This document shows positions 1 through 6,306 of a stretch of 7,429 nt of DNA, in pieces (the stretch's first letter is position 1; every line of letters begins with the position of its first letter). The stretch is from Campylobacteraceae bacterium (lineage in GTDB: Bacteria > Campylobacterota > Campylobacteria > Campylobacterales > Sulfurospirillaceae). Below the pieces are notes generated by a model. The model had not been told where the DNA came from. It saw only the letters and a list, made by a program, of their open reading frames with translations, and did not search any database. The position numbers and the translations under genes were made by a program. Where the stretch lies: contig JALUMJ010000157.1 in NCBI GenBank assembly GCA_027040375.1, positions 1 through 7,429 of the forward strand, in the 5' to 3' direction.

Positions 1-1
1 T

Positions 2-301
2 GAAAATGTAAGCATAAAAGACTCGTCAGGCAAGATTTACCGCCTTAAAGGCAAAGCTCTGTATTACACAAAAATGTTTATAAATATCATGACAAGATTG
101 GGAAAATTTAGTGAGATAAAAACAAATAATGACTTTGATGTACAAAAAGATGGAGATATATATAACCTAGTTTTTAAGGGTGATTTGGCAAATATGATTG
201 TAAAAGCCGAAGTTAAAACTAAGAAATCAAAAGTTCTTAGTTTTAAATTATATATGCCAAATGAGGATACATTAAGTATAATTAAGTTACATTTGCAATA
301 G
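2..301 (+). CDS. C-terminal part of a small protein, possibly a LolA-like periplasmic carrier (5' end outside window)
   Basis: The reading frame is open from the left edge, so only the last 99 residues are visible. The ATG at 74 is an internal methionine, because the frame reads through it from base 2 without a stop. The visible part is rich in alternating hydrophobic and charged residues, as in beta-strands (for example YNLVFKGDL and VLSFKLYMPNEDT), and has no membrane segment. LolA-like proteins, which are half-barrels that carry lipid-like molecules across the periplasm, end in such strands and occur next to MMPL exporters in aryl-polyene clusters. The assignment rests mostly on that context, as no signature motif is visible. 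The stop lies 20 bases before the next gene, consistent with one operon. Coding is clear; function is tentative. Confidence 0.6.
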   Translation, partial: ENVSIKDSSGKIYRLKGKALYYTKMFINIMTRLGKFSEIKTNNDFDVQKDGDIYNLVFKGDLANMIVKAEVKTKKSKVLSFKLYMPNEDTLSIIKLHLQ

Positions 302-321
302 CAAACTCAAGGAGAATTTTG

Positions 322-1182
322 ATGAAAAAAATTGTATTTTTAAACGGTGAATATTTAGAAGAAGATGAAGCTAAGGTTTCGATATTTGACAGAGGGTATC
401 TCTTCGGTGATGGTGTTTATGAGGTTGTGCCTGTTATAAACTATACGGTTATAGATAAAGAGCCATTTTTTGCTAGATTTGAGAGAAGCTTAGGTGAAAT
501 TGGTTTGGCGTGGCCTATGAGTAAAGATGAATTTTTAGTGATGATAAATGAATTGATAAAAAGAAATGATGTAAAAGAGGGCGGAGTTTATATGCAAGTT
601 ACTCGTGGTGTTGCTCCTCGTGATTTTGCTTATCCAAAAGGAGTTAAGCCTACTGTCACCGCTTTTACATTCTCAAAAAATGTGATTGACAGCCCATTGG
701 CAAAATCAGGTGTTAAAGTAGCTATCGTTGATGACATAAGATGGAAAAGAAGAGATATAAAATCTATTGCTCTACTTGGCCAATGTATCGCCAAAGAAGA
801 AGCTAGTCAAAAAGGAGCGTATGAGGGATGGATGGTAGAAGATGGTTTTGTGACTGAGGGAACCGCGTCTTCAGCATATATTGTAAAAGATGGTGAAATT
901 ATCACGAGACCATTGTCAAACTCGATTTTGCCAGGCATTAGAAGAAAAATACTGCTAGAAATCGCAGATAAATATGATATAAAAGTGAAACAGAGACCTT
1001 TTAGTGTAGAAGAAGCACTAAATGCAGATGAAGCTTTTCTCTCAAGTGCTACAACTATGGTGTATCCAATTATCGAGATAGATGGCAAAAAGATTGGTGA
1101 TGGAAAACCAGGCCCTGTTGCTAAAAAGATGAGGCAATTGTATATAGAATCAGCCTTGGAAATAGCAGGTGTATCACTATAA
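322..1182 (+). CDS. dat: D-amino-acid aminotransferase-like, class IV PLP-dependent transaminase
   Basis: A 286-residue cytosolic fold-type IV PLP enzyme, about the length of Bacillus D-amino-acid transaminase. Family members exchange the amino group between D-alanine or D-glutamate and 2-oxo acids, feeding peptidoglycan precursors. Visible motifs are DRGYLFGDGVYEVV (23-36), the substrate-side loop VTRGVAPRDF (93-102), the PLP lysine K147 in DIKSIALLG, and E179 in VTEGTASSAY, which should contact the pyridine nitrogen. Start: ATG 322 has GGAG at 311-314 seven bases upstream, so I prefer it to the in-frame TTG at 319. The canonical carboxylate-trap Arg-X-His is here R100-D101-F102, so the histidine is lost. 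Related class IV enzymes are branched-chain aminotransferases and aminodeoxychorismate lyase (PabC); the motifs fit Dat best. Its place inside a lipid/polyketide-type operon is unexpected. Confidence 0.9.
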   Translation: MKKIVFLNGEYLEEDEAKVSIFDRGYLFGDGVYEVVPVINYTVIDKEPFFARFERSLGEIGLAWPMSKDEFLVMINELIKRNDVKEGGVYMQVTRGVAPRDFAYPKGVKPTVTAFTFSKNVIDSPLAKSGVKVAIVDDIRWKRRDIKSIALLGQCIAKEEASQKGAYEGWMVEDGFVTEGTASSAYIVKDGEIITRPLSNSILPGIRRKILLEIADKYDIKVKQRPFSVEEALNADEAFLSSATTMVYPIIEIDGKKIGDGKPGPVAKKMRQLYIESALEIAGVSL

Positions 1183-1196
1183 ACTTTAGTAAAAGT

Positions 1197-1224
1197 ATAT
1201 GGAGGTATTTGAATATCTCCATAT
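1197..1224 (+). promoter_or_regulatory. Palindromic hairpin burying the ribosome binding site and TTG start of the exporter gene
   Basis: Bases 1197-1204 (ATATGGAG) are perfectly complementary to 1217-1224 (CTCCATAT). The stem continues inward with a G-U pair (1205/1216) and three A-T pairs (1206-1208 with 1213-1215), leaving the four-base loop 1209-1212 that contains the TTG start. In RNA this gives a 12-bp stem with the GGAGG ribosome binding site (1201-1205) fully paired. The structure begins 14 bases after the dat stop. It could damp translation of the exporter or couple it to translation of dat. It could also be a DNA-level palindrome such as an operator. The palindrome is certain; its role is inferred. 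Confidence 0.6.
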
Positions 1225-3287
1225 TTATCATCTTATCCGTATTTTATCTGAGCTTTTCATCTCACATACACTTTTCTACAAATTTTATAGAGATATTTTT
1301 TTCTAAAAACAGTTTAAAACTTTTTGATGTTGCGAAAAAACTTGGGTATTCAAATGAGATACTTATAGCTAAAAAAGGTTTTGATAAAAAATCATTAAAC
1401 GAGCTAAAAGAGATAGCACAAAAACTAGATAAACTACCATTAATCTCTAAAGTAGAACAAACAACTAAGCCATCAAAAGAGTTAAAAAATTATCTAAAGA
1501 AAAATTACTGGCTTTTGAGTGATTTTAATGATAAACCGATAACACAGCAAAACATATCTAAAAGATTGCAAAAAATACATGATAGAATTTACAATTCATT
1601 TTTGTACGAACCGCTAAATACCTATGACCCACTTAATCTTTTTAATATAAAATTTACACAATCCACAAAACATATAAAACTAAAAGATTATGGTTATGTG
1701 ATAAAAGCAAAAACAACAGTGAACACTTCAAATGCCTCACAAGCTAGAGTTGTGTATAACCAAGTAAAATCTATAGTTTCATCTTATAAGGGAGTTATCT
1801 CGTATGCCCCATTTTACTTTTTAGTTGAAAATTCTGCATATATAAAACACGATGCACAAGTCATAATGGGAATCTCTACGATACTTTTGTTGATACTGTA
1901 TTTTATAATATTAAAAAACTTTAAACTATTTTTCAATGCCATGATTGCAATCGCAAGCTCTATTTTAGGTGCAATTTTGCTAACTTCTTTGTTTTTTAAA
2001 AGCATCAGTATATTGGCTCTTGTTTTTGGGGTAAGCGTTACTACCATCTCGATTGATTATATGTTTCACTACTATTTTCATGGAGATTTTTCAAAAAAGA
2101 AACCTATATTTCAAAAAAGAGTATTTTTTGGTTTTTTGACAACAGTTGGAGTGTTTATAATTTTTAGTTTTATAGACATCAAACTTTTTTCGCAACTTGC
2201 TATTTTCAGTGTTGTATCTTTGAGTATCGCTTATGGGCTGTTTAGTTGGGTTTTTGTATATCTTGGCATTGACTCACCGATTATCGATAAAAGCCACACT
2301 TTGCAAAAGAGTTTCAATCCTATACATGTAACAGTTGTATCTTTATTGTTATTAGCCTTTAGCTATCATAATTTAAAATTTGACAATAACCTAAAAAACC
2401 TTGATTACAAAAATGAAAAACTTACAAAAATAGCAAAACTATTTTCAAAAGGCATGCAAAATGACAAATATCAAGGTATTGTCATAAAATCAAAAACAAA
2501 AGAAATGCTTTTGCAAAGATATGAAAAAATAGCATTGCAATATCCTAATATATTAGGAATCGGAAAATTTGTTTATAGTGAGAAAAAATGTATAGAAAGA
2601 TTAGATAAAATTAAAAACTTTAACTTTAAAAAGATAAAAAATTTAATCAATACAGAATCAAAAAAAATAGGCTTCAAAGACAAAACCTTTGATAAAGCTT
2701 ATAAGGGAATAAATCACATAAAATGTGAAATTAAAAATATAAATGGTTTAAAATTTAAAATCATTAAAGATGACAATATGTTCTATACAATGGCGATTAT
2801 TCCAAAGAATAAACTCAAATCAGACAATAAATATTTTGAAACCATAAATCTAGCTAAAAGTCTTTCGAAAGACACAATTGGCATGAAAAGTACACTTGTA
2901 AGATACATGTTAATTTCTATATTTTTTATCATGTGCGTGCTGTTTTATGTCTCTGGTTTTGATATGTTATATCCCTTGACTTATTTGCTTTTTCCTATAA
3001 GTGTTGTTTTGTTTTTGATAACGATTAATGGAGAGATAAATATAATGCATATCTTCGCACTCGTGATTTTAGTGGCGATTAGTATTGATTATGGTATTTA
3101 TCTTCATAAAACAAAAACTTTAGATGAAACAAAGATGGCCATAAGATATGCATTGTTAAGTACTTTTTTTGGCTTTGGTGTTTTGATTTTTAGTAAAACA
3201 ACAGCCTTGCACTCTATAGGTTTTGTCATTACGACTGGAATCGGTTCGATATTTTTTTTACTTTATGGTAAAATGTTACGCAAATAA
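1209..3287 (+). CDS. RND/MMPL-family inner-membrane exporter of the aryl-polyene-cluster type
   Basis: A 692-residue membrane protein with the RND layout of two repeats of one helix, a periplasmic loop and five helices. Helix 1 is near residues 1-17, a soluble loop spans about 18-213, and helices 2-6 lie at about 216-236, 241-262, 265-283, 305-322 and 327-353. Helix 7 is near 372-386, the second loop spans about 387-563, and helices 8-12 lie at about 564-581, 585-605, 612-633, 643-661 and 668-687. Both halves carry the same SIDY motif (281-284, followed by HYYFH, and 625-628, followed by GIYLH), which supports an internal duplication and proton-coupling acidic residues as in MMPL proteins. 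It probably exports or hands over a lipid-like product made by the operon. Start: TTG 1209 behind GGAGG at 1201-1205; the three-base spacing is short and the site lies in a hairpin, so the start is less certain than the gene. It is smaller than most family members. Confidence 0.87.
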   Translation: MNISIFIILSVFYLSFSSHIHFSTNFIEIFFSKNSLKLFDVAKKLGYSNEILIAKKGFDKKSLNELKEIAQKLDKLPLISKVEQTTKPSKELKNYLKKNYWLLSDFNDKPITQQNISKRLQKIHDRIYNSFLYEPLNTYDPLNLFNIKFTQSTKHIKLKDYGYVIKAKTTVNTSNASQARVVYNQVKSIVSSYKGVISYAPFYFLVENSAYIKHDAQVIMGISTILLLILYFIILKNFKLFFNAMIAIASSILGAILLTSLFFKSISILALVFGVSVTTISIDYMFHYYFHGDFSKKKPIFQKRVFFGFLTTVGVFIIFSFIDIKLFSQLAIFSVVSLSIAYGLFSWVFVYLGIDSPIIDKSHTLQKSFNPIHVTVVSLLLLAFSYHNLKFDNNLKNLDYKNEKLTKIAKLFSKGMQNDKYQGIVIKSKTKEMLLQRYEKIALQYPNILGIGKFVYSEKKCIERLDKIKNFNFKKIKNLINTESKKIGFKDKTFDKAYKGINHIKCEIKNINGLKFKIIKDDNMFYTMAIIPKNKLKSDNKYFETINLAKSLSKDTIGMKSTLVRYMLISIFFIMCVLFYVSGFDMLYPLTYLLFPISVVLFLITINGEINIMHIFALVILVAISIDYGIYLHKTKTLDETKMAIRYALLSTFFGFGVLIFSKTTALHSIGFVITTGIGSIFFLLYGKMLRK

Positions 3288-3308
3288 AAGACAAGGATAT
3301 GATATAAT

Positions 3309-4457
3309 ATGAGAATTTATGATATGGATAATAAATGTTATATGGATATAAAAGAGATTAAGAATCCTACCTCAAAAGTTGAGCAACTTTCTCATGTATT
3401 GCACTGCTTCAATAATAATATTTTTGAGGTGGTATATGATAAATCTCAGCCTGCATTGGTTAAATATATTGAATCACTTGATAAAAAGATATTTAAACAA
3501 GATGGTATGCAATTTTTATACTTTACTTCTGGCACTACTGGCTTGCCCACGGGTGTTTTTAAGACAAAAGAGAACTCGCTCACGCAAGCAAAGGCACTTT
3601 TAAAAACTTTGGAAGGTATGAAATTTAACAGAGTTGTGACAACTGTACCTTTTGTTCATATCTATGGTGTAGATATTGGGGCAGTGGTTCCACAGCTTTT
3701 GGATATAGATATCTGGACTAAGGAGAATTTTTTACCTCAAGAATTGGCTAGTGAAGCTGAAAAAGAGGGAACTTTAGTGGTGACAACCCCTGTTTTTATA
3801 AAAGCACTTAATCGGATAAAAAAAGATGCCAATTTTAGTAAATCTTATTTTTTGACATCCACTGCTCCAGTATCCAAAGAAGATGGCAAGATTTTTCATG
3901 AACTCTACAACACATCAGTATCTCAGCTTTTTGCTTCAACAGAAACAGGACTTATGGGGCATAAAAAAGATGATGAAGATATACTAGAAGCTTATGAGGG
4001 TGTAAGCATAGGTGAAAAATACAAAATGCTAAGAGTTTCATCTCCATTTGTAACTAAAAAAATACTAAACAATGGAGTGATTGAAGATGTTAAGCCCCCA
4101 TTTCAAACTGAAGATATAGTTGAAATTTTAAATGAAAAAGAGTTCAAGCTTTTGGGTCGCAGTTCAAATTTAGCAAAGATTGCAGGCAAGAGGATTTCTA
4201 CTCAACAGATTGAGGGCATCATAGAAGCAATGGACGGTATAGATTGTGTTTTGATTAAGATTAGAAAAGATGATAGAGCTTTAAAAGATGAGATTTTAGA
4301 TATATATGTTGAGTCTAAAGTTGGGCTTGATGCAAAAGTTTTGAGAAAGGTTTTAAAAGAAAATTTTGGCTCTATGAATATAGCCTTTAAGATATTTAAC
4401 AATGTTTCCATAACAAGAAGTTCGGTTGGTAAAAAGATAGGTTTTAAAGAGTTATAG
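3309..4457 (+). CDS. Short AMP-forming acyl/aryl ligase (ANL superfamily), probable starter-unit loading enzyme
   Basis: At 382 residues it is much shorter than usual acyl-CoA ligases (about 500-550), mainly because the N-terminal part is reduced: the phosphate-binding loop already starts at residue 73 (TSGTTGLPTG). Other core motifs are PFVHIYG (114-120), LFASTETG (207-214), TED (267-269; D269 should bind the ribose), LLGR (281-284) before the hinge, and a C-terminal VGKKIG (373-378) with the likely adenylation lysine K375. It would activate a carboxylic acid as an acyl-AMP and pass it to a thiol, here most likely the phosphopantetheine arm of the carrier protein encoded next. In aryl-polyene clusters the counterpart activates a benzoate-type starter. 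The usual lysine of the phosphate loop (GLPKG) is threonine here. A weak AAGGA (3293-3297) lies 11 bases before the ATG. The substrate cannot be read from sequence. Confidence 0.85.
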   Translation: MRIYDMDNKCYMDIKEIKNPTSKVEQLSHVLHCFNNNIFEVVYDKSQPALVKYIESLDKKIFKQDGMQFLYFTSGTTGLPTGVFKTKENSLTQAKALLKTLEGMKFNRVVTTVPFVHIYGVDIGAVVPQLLDIDIWTKENFLPQELASEAEKEGTLVVTTPVFIKALNRIKKDANFSKSYFLTSTAPVSKEDGKIFHELYNTSVSQLFASTETGLMGHKKDDEDILEAYEGVSIGEKYKMLRVSSPFVTKKILNNGVIEDVKPPFQTEDIVEILNEKEFKLLGRSSNLAKIAGKRISTQQIEGIIEAMDGIDCVLIKIRKDDRALKDEILDIYVESKVGLDAKVLRKVLKENFGSMNIAFKIFNNVSITRSSVGKKIGFKEL

Positions 4458-4459
4458 GA

Positions 4460-4465
4460 TATAAT
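4460..4465 (+). promoter_or_regulatory. Candidate internal -10 box (TATAAT) upstream of the carrier-protein gene
   Basis: A perfect TATAAT sits in the 32-base gap between the ligase and carrier-protein genes. It would start transcription near 4472 and leave a leader of about 18 bases holding the GGAG (4480-4483). No convincing -35 box is seen at normal spacing, which is common in Campylobacterota promoters. In DNA this rich in A and T a chance match is quite possible. If real, it would let the carrier protein be made in excess of the upstream enzymes. Confidence 0.3.
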
Positions 4466-4489
4466 ACAAAAAAAATTACGGAGAATGTT

Positions 4490-4756
4490 TTGATAACAAC
4501 AAATGATTTAAAAGAAAAGATTATAGCAGGGCTTGGTCTTGAAGATATTGGAGTAGATGAGATAGATGACGATATGGCACTTTTTGGAGATGATGGCTTG
4601 GGTCTTGATAGCGTTGATGCCATAGAGATAACACTTATCGTTGAAAAAGAATTTAATGTTAAGATAAAAGATATGGGTGAAGCAGAAAATATATTTTCAA
4701 CTCCTACTACACTCGTAACATATATAAATGAGCAGCTAGAGCAAGACACAAAATAG
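4490..4756 (+). CDS. Acyl carrier protein of the aryl-polyene/type II PKS-FAS kind
   Basis: An 88-residue acidic protein with the carrier-protein signature GLGLDSVDAIEI (36-47). S41 is the serine that would receive 4'-phosphopantetheine from a phosphopantetheinyl transferase encoded elsewhere. Helix 1 is near residues 5-15, and the GDDGLGLDS loop leads into helix 2. The GDDGLGLDS wording, instead of the DLGADSLD of housekeeping AcpP, fits specialised carrier proteins in polyene clusters. It would hold the starter and growing chain for the neighbouring ligase and the dehydratase-like protein. Start: TTG 4490 is preceded by GGAG (4480-4483) at six bases. The ATG at 4485 is out of frame and stops at once. 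Only one carrier protein is visible here; such clusters often have two. Confidence 0.9.
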   Translation: MITTNDLKEKIIAGLGLEDIGVDEIDDDMALFGDDGLGLDSVDAIEITLIVEKEFNVKIKDMGEAENIFSTPTTLVTYINEQLEQDTK

Positions 4757-4759
4757 TAT

Positions 4760-5113
4760 ATGCCAGATTTTAAGATACCGCACTTAGCGCCCATAAGATT
4801 TGTTAAATCTCTTCTTAAAAGTGATGATAAAACAGCTTCAGTAGAGATTGGATTTGACGAAATTCCAACTTTGGGTATGCTAGTTGAGGCGGCCACTCAA
4901 AGCTCATCAGGGATTTTAAGTGATGATGTTTCAAAGATGGGTTTTTTAATGACACTTAAAAATGTAAAACTTTTAAAAGAGATAAAATCAAAAAAATTCA
5001 CAGTTTTCGTGGAACTCGATCATAAACTACAAAATTTTAAATTCTTTTCGTTTTCTATTAGTGATGAAGATGATGTGGTGGCGACTGGAATATTTTCAGT
5101 AGCCTTGCAGTAG
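4760..5113 (+). CDS. Short hotdog-fold 3-hydroxyacyl-ACP dehydratase-like protein
   Basis: A 117-residue protein with a FabZ-like layout: IPHLAPIRFV at 6-15 matches the start of FabZ-type proteins (PHR.PFL.VD), and TLGMLVEAATQSSSG at 37-51 matches the central hotdog helix, keeping E43 and Q47. The HFPG segment that supplies the catalytic histidine in FabZ is absent; the corresponding stretch is SVEIGFDEIP (27-36). It may be a non-catalytic partner of a second dehydratase or use another residue. In aryl-polyene systems dehydratases act on carrier-bound 3-hydroxyacyl chains to create the conjugated double bonds. The ATG lies three bases after the carrier-protein stop, with no clear ribosome binding site, so translational coupling is likely. 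The stop codon is inside the terminator hairpin. Fold assignment is fairly sure; activity is not. Confidence 0.75.
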   Translation: MPDFKIPHLAPIRFVKSLLKSDDKTASVEIGFDEIPTLGMLVEAATQSSSGILSDDVSKMGFLMTLKNVKLLKEIKSKKFTVFVELDHKLQNFKFFSFSISDEDDVVATGIFSVALQ

Positions 5114-5134
5114 ATTTTAAAAACCTACTGCAAG
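5104..5134. terminator. Hairpin between convergent genes, probable bidirectional terminator
   Basis: Bases 5104-5113 (CTTGCAGTAG) are exactly complementary to 5125-5134 (CTACTGCAAG), a 10-bp stem with an 11-base AT-rich loop. The hotdog gene's TAG stop forms the inner end of the left arm. On the + strand a loose T-rich stretch follows at 5141-5157; on the - strand no T-run follows. Its place between two converging genes fits a terminator or 3'-end protecting structure, although it lacks the classic run of T right after the stem. Confidence 0.6.
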
Positions 5135-5149
5135 CAGGTACTTATTGTT

Positions 5150-6082
5150 TTATTTTCTTATAAACTGAGTATCGCCCATCATAGCTTTATCATAAGGATT
5201 AGCTAACCAATGTGCAACATCTTTTCCGAGTGCTCTTGCTATTCTGCCCAAAACTGAGCAAGAACTTCTATAAGCTCCCCAATATCCCCCACCAGAACGC
5301 CTAGCTGCATCAAATGAATAATACTTTGTCTTTCCTTTTACTACTCCGCCTGATATAACTACAAATTTATTGTGTCCAATAGCTGCATTTCCTGCACTTA
5401 TCGCTTCTTCAATTTGCACTTTTAATTCTAACTCATTTGGCTTAATGTGGTTTTTAAAGACAACATTTACACCACTATTTGCAGAATATGCAACAATGCT
5501 ATCGGCTAACGCTTTTGGAAGTGTACATTCTGTCTTTATATTGCTAGCAACTCTTGAACGAGGTGCAAATCTAACCATGGGTTTTATGTAGATTGTTTTC
5601 CCATTTAGGTTTAACTTGGCACCTTTTTTATATGTTTTTGTTTTAACTATTTTTTGTGATACCATTGGAGTATCGTCCATGCCAAGGTTTGATAATTCAT
5701 AGTTTATGTTTTGCTCTAGTATGCGTACCCATTTATTGTAACTTGGATGGATAGTTTTTTTAACTGGGTCATACTTCATATTTCTGCTGTTTTTATAACT
5801 TATCACATAACCTTTTGCGTCATAATTTATATTTACAGCTACAAAATACTTTCCTCTTACTGTGATGCTAGCAACTATCAAGCCATTTCTTACTTTTCTT
5901 GTGCGCCAACCTTTTCTCATAGCCCCTGATTTGATAGCCCTTGCTATAAGATTTGCAGATTTAACAGATTTGTTAAAAAACTGACTATTGTCAACATTTT
6001 GTATGACTCCTGTTCTCCCACACCCTGTAAATAAAATAGTCGCAATCACCACTAATAGCCCATATTTTAAAATTCTTACCAT
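5150..6082 (-). CDS. Two-domain lipoprotein of unknown function
   Basis: A 310-residue protein with a short basic start, a hydrophobic core (about 8-18) and a lipobox FTGC with C21 as the lipidated cysteine, so it is membrane-anchored after signal peptidase II cleavage. Residues about 38-125 resemble a small lipoprotein domain seen in many Proteobacteria, recognisable by IARAIKSGAMRKGW, the strand pair ending in NINYDAKGYVISYKNS, and IHPSYNKWVRIL. After a basic linker (about 145-178) a second domain (about 185-295) follows, with IKTECTLPKALAD (182-194) and GGGYWGAYRSSCSVLGRI (264-281). Its two cysteines, C186 and C275, could form a disulfide in the periplasm. I do not recognise a function for either domain. 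The AAGGAG (6094-6089) lies six bases before the ATG, a strong site. A TAAAAT at 6119-6114 may be the -10 box. It appears to be a single-gene unit. Confidence 0.85.
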   Translation of the reverse strand: MVRILKYGLLVVIATILFTGCGRTGVIQNVDNSQFFNKSVKSANLIARAIKSGAMRKGWRTRKVRNGLIVASITVRGKYFVAVNINYDAKGYVISYKNSRNMKYDPVKKTIHPSYNKWVRILEQNINYELSNLGMDDTPMVSQKIVKTKTYKKGAKLNLNGKTIYIKPMVRFAPRSRVASNIKTECTLPKALADSIVAYSANSGVNVVFKNHIKPNELELKVQIEEAISAGNAAIGHNKFVVISGGVVKGKTKYYSFDAARRSGGGYWGAYRSSCSVLGRIARALGKDVAHWLANPYDKAMMGDTQFIRK

Positions 6083-6157
6083 TTGCCTCTCCTTTTTTAT
6101 ATGTTTAAGAGTAATTTTAACATATTTTATCTCTTTTTCCTAAAAATAGAATACTAA

Positions 6158-6277
6158 GAAGTGCAAGTGATGAATTATGGTGTTGTGAGTACCCCTGCCA
6201 TCGTCATAGATGGTGAGGTAAAATCAAGAGGCAAGATTTTAAACGAACAAGAGGTCATAGCTCTTTTTGAAAATTAA
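6158..6277 (+). pseudogene. Remnant of a small thioredoxin-like protein (C-terminal half only)
   Basis: The frame reads EVQVMNYGVVSTPAIVIDGE and on through VKSRGKILNEQEVIALFEN to TAA at 6275-6277. This matches the C-terminal half of the small 'redox-active disulfide protein 2' thioredoxin family, whose members end in a YGV(M)STPALVIDG segment (the cis-proline loop), a short strand turn and a final helix. A TAA at 6155-6157 closes the frame upstream, and neither the N-terminal strand nor the CXXC active site is found in any + strand frame of the 75 bases before it. Without CXXC it cannot act as a thioredoxin. An ATG at 6170 could give a 35-residue peptide but has no good ribosome binding site. 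It is best read as a fossil left by a deletion or rearrangement that brought the lipoprotein promoter next to it. Confidence 0.7.
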
Positions 6278-6304
6278 TTCTTTAACACGATTTACGATTT
6301 TCAA
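6267..6304. terminator. Weak AT-rich inverted repeat between converging remnant and LysE-type gene
   Basis: TTGAAAAT (6267-6274) is exactly complementary to ATTTTCAA (6297-6304), with a 22-base loop. It sits just past the stop of the - strand exporter gene and overlaps the end of the thioredoxin remnant. It may act as a terminator for the exporter gene, but the low GC content and long loop make it a weak candidate. Confidence 0.25.
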
Positions 6305-6306
6305 GG

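Noticed and set aside
74..76. ATG as the start of the first gene
   Set aside because: The frame is open from base 2 at the left edge, so this methionine is internal to a longer protein.
319..321. TTG as the dat start
   Set aside because: ATG 322 follows directly, has better spacing from GGAG (seven bases) and matches the family N-terminus.
807..1088. 93-residue - strand frame inside dat
   Set aside because: Lies antisense within a gene with clear family motifs, is serine/isoleucine-rich, and has no recognisable domain.
1199..1201. ATG as a possible exporter start
   Set aside because: Out of frame with the exporter and stops within about 35 codons.
3303..3308. TATAAT just before the ligase ATG
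   Set aside because: It abuts the ATG, so transcription would start inside the gene; likely a chance match in AT-rich DNA.
4485..4487. ATG as the carrier-protein start
   Set aside because: Out of frame and followed by a stop after one codon; TTG 4490 with GGAG six bases upstream fits.
4444..4896. 150-residue - strand frame across the carrier-protein and hotdog genes
   Set aside because: Serine/isoleucine-rich antisense shadow of two genes with clear motifs; no ribosome binding site or domain seen.
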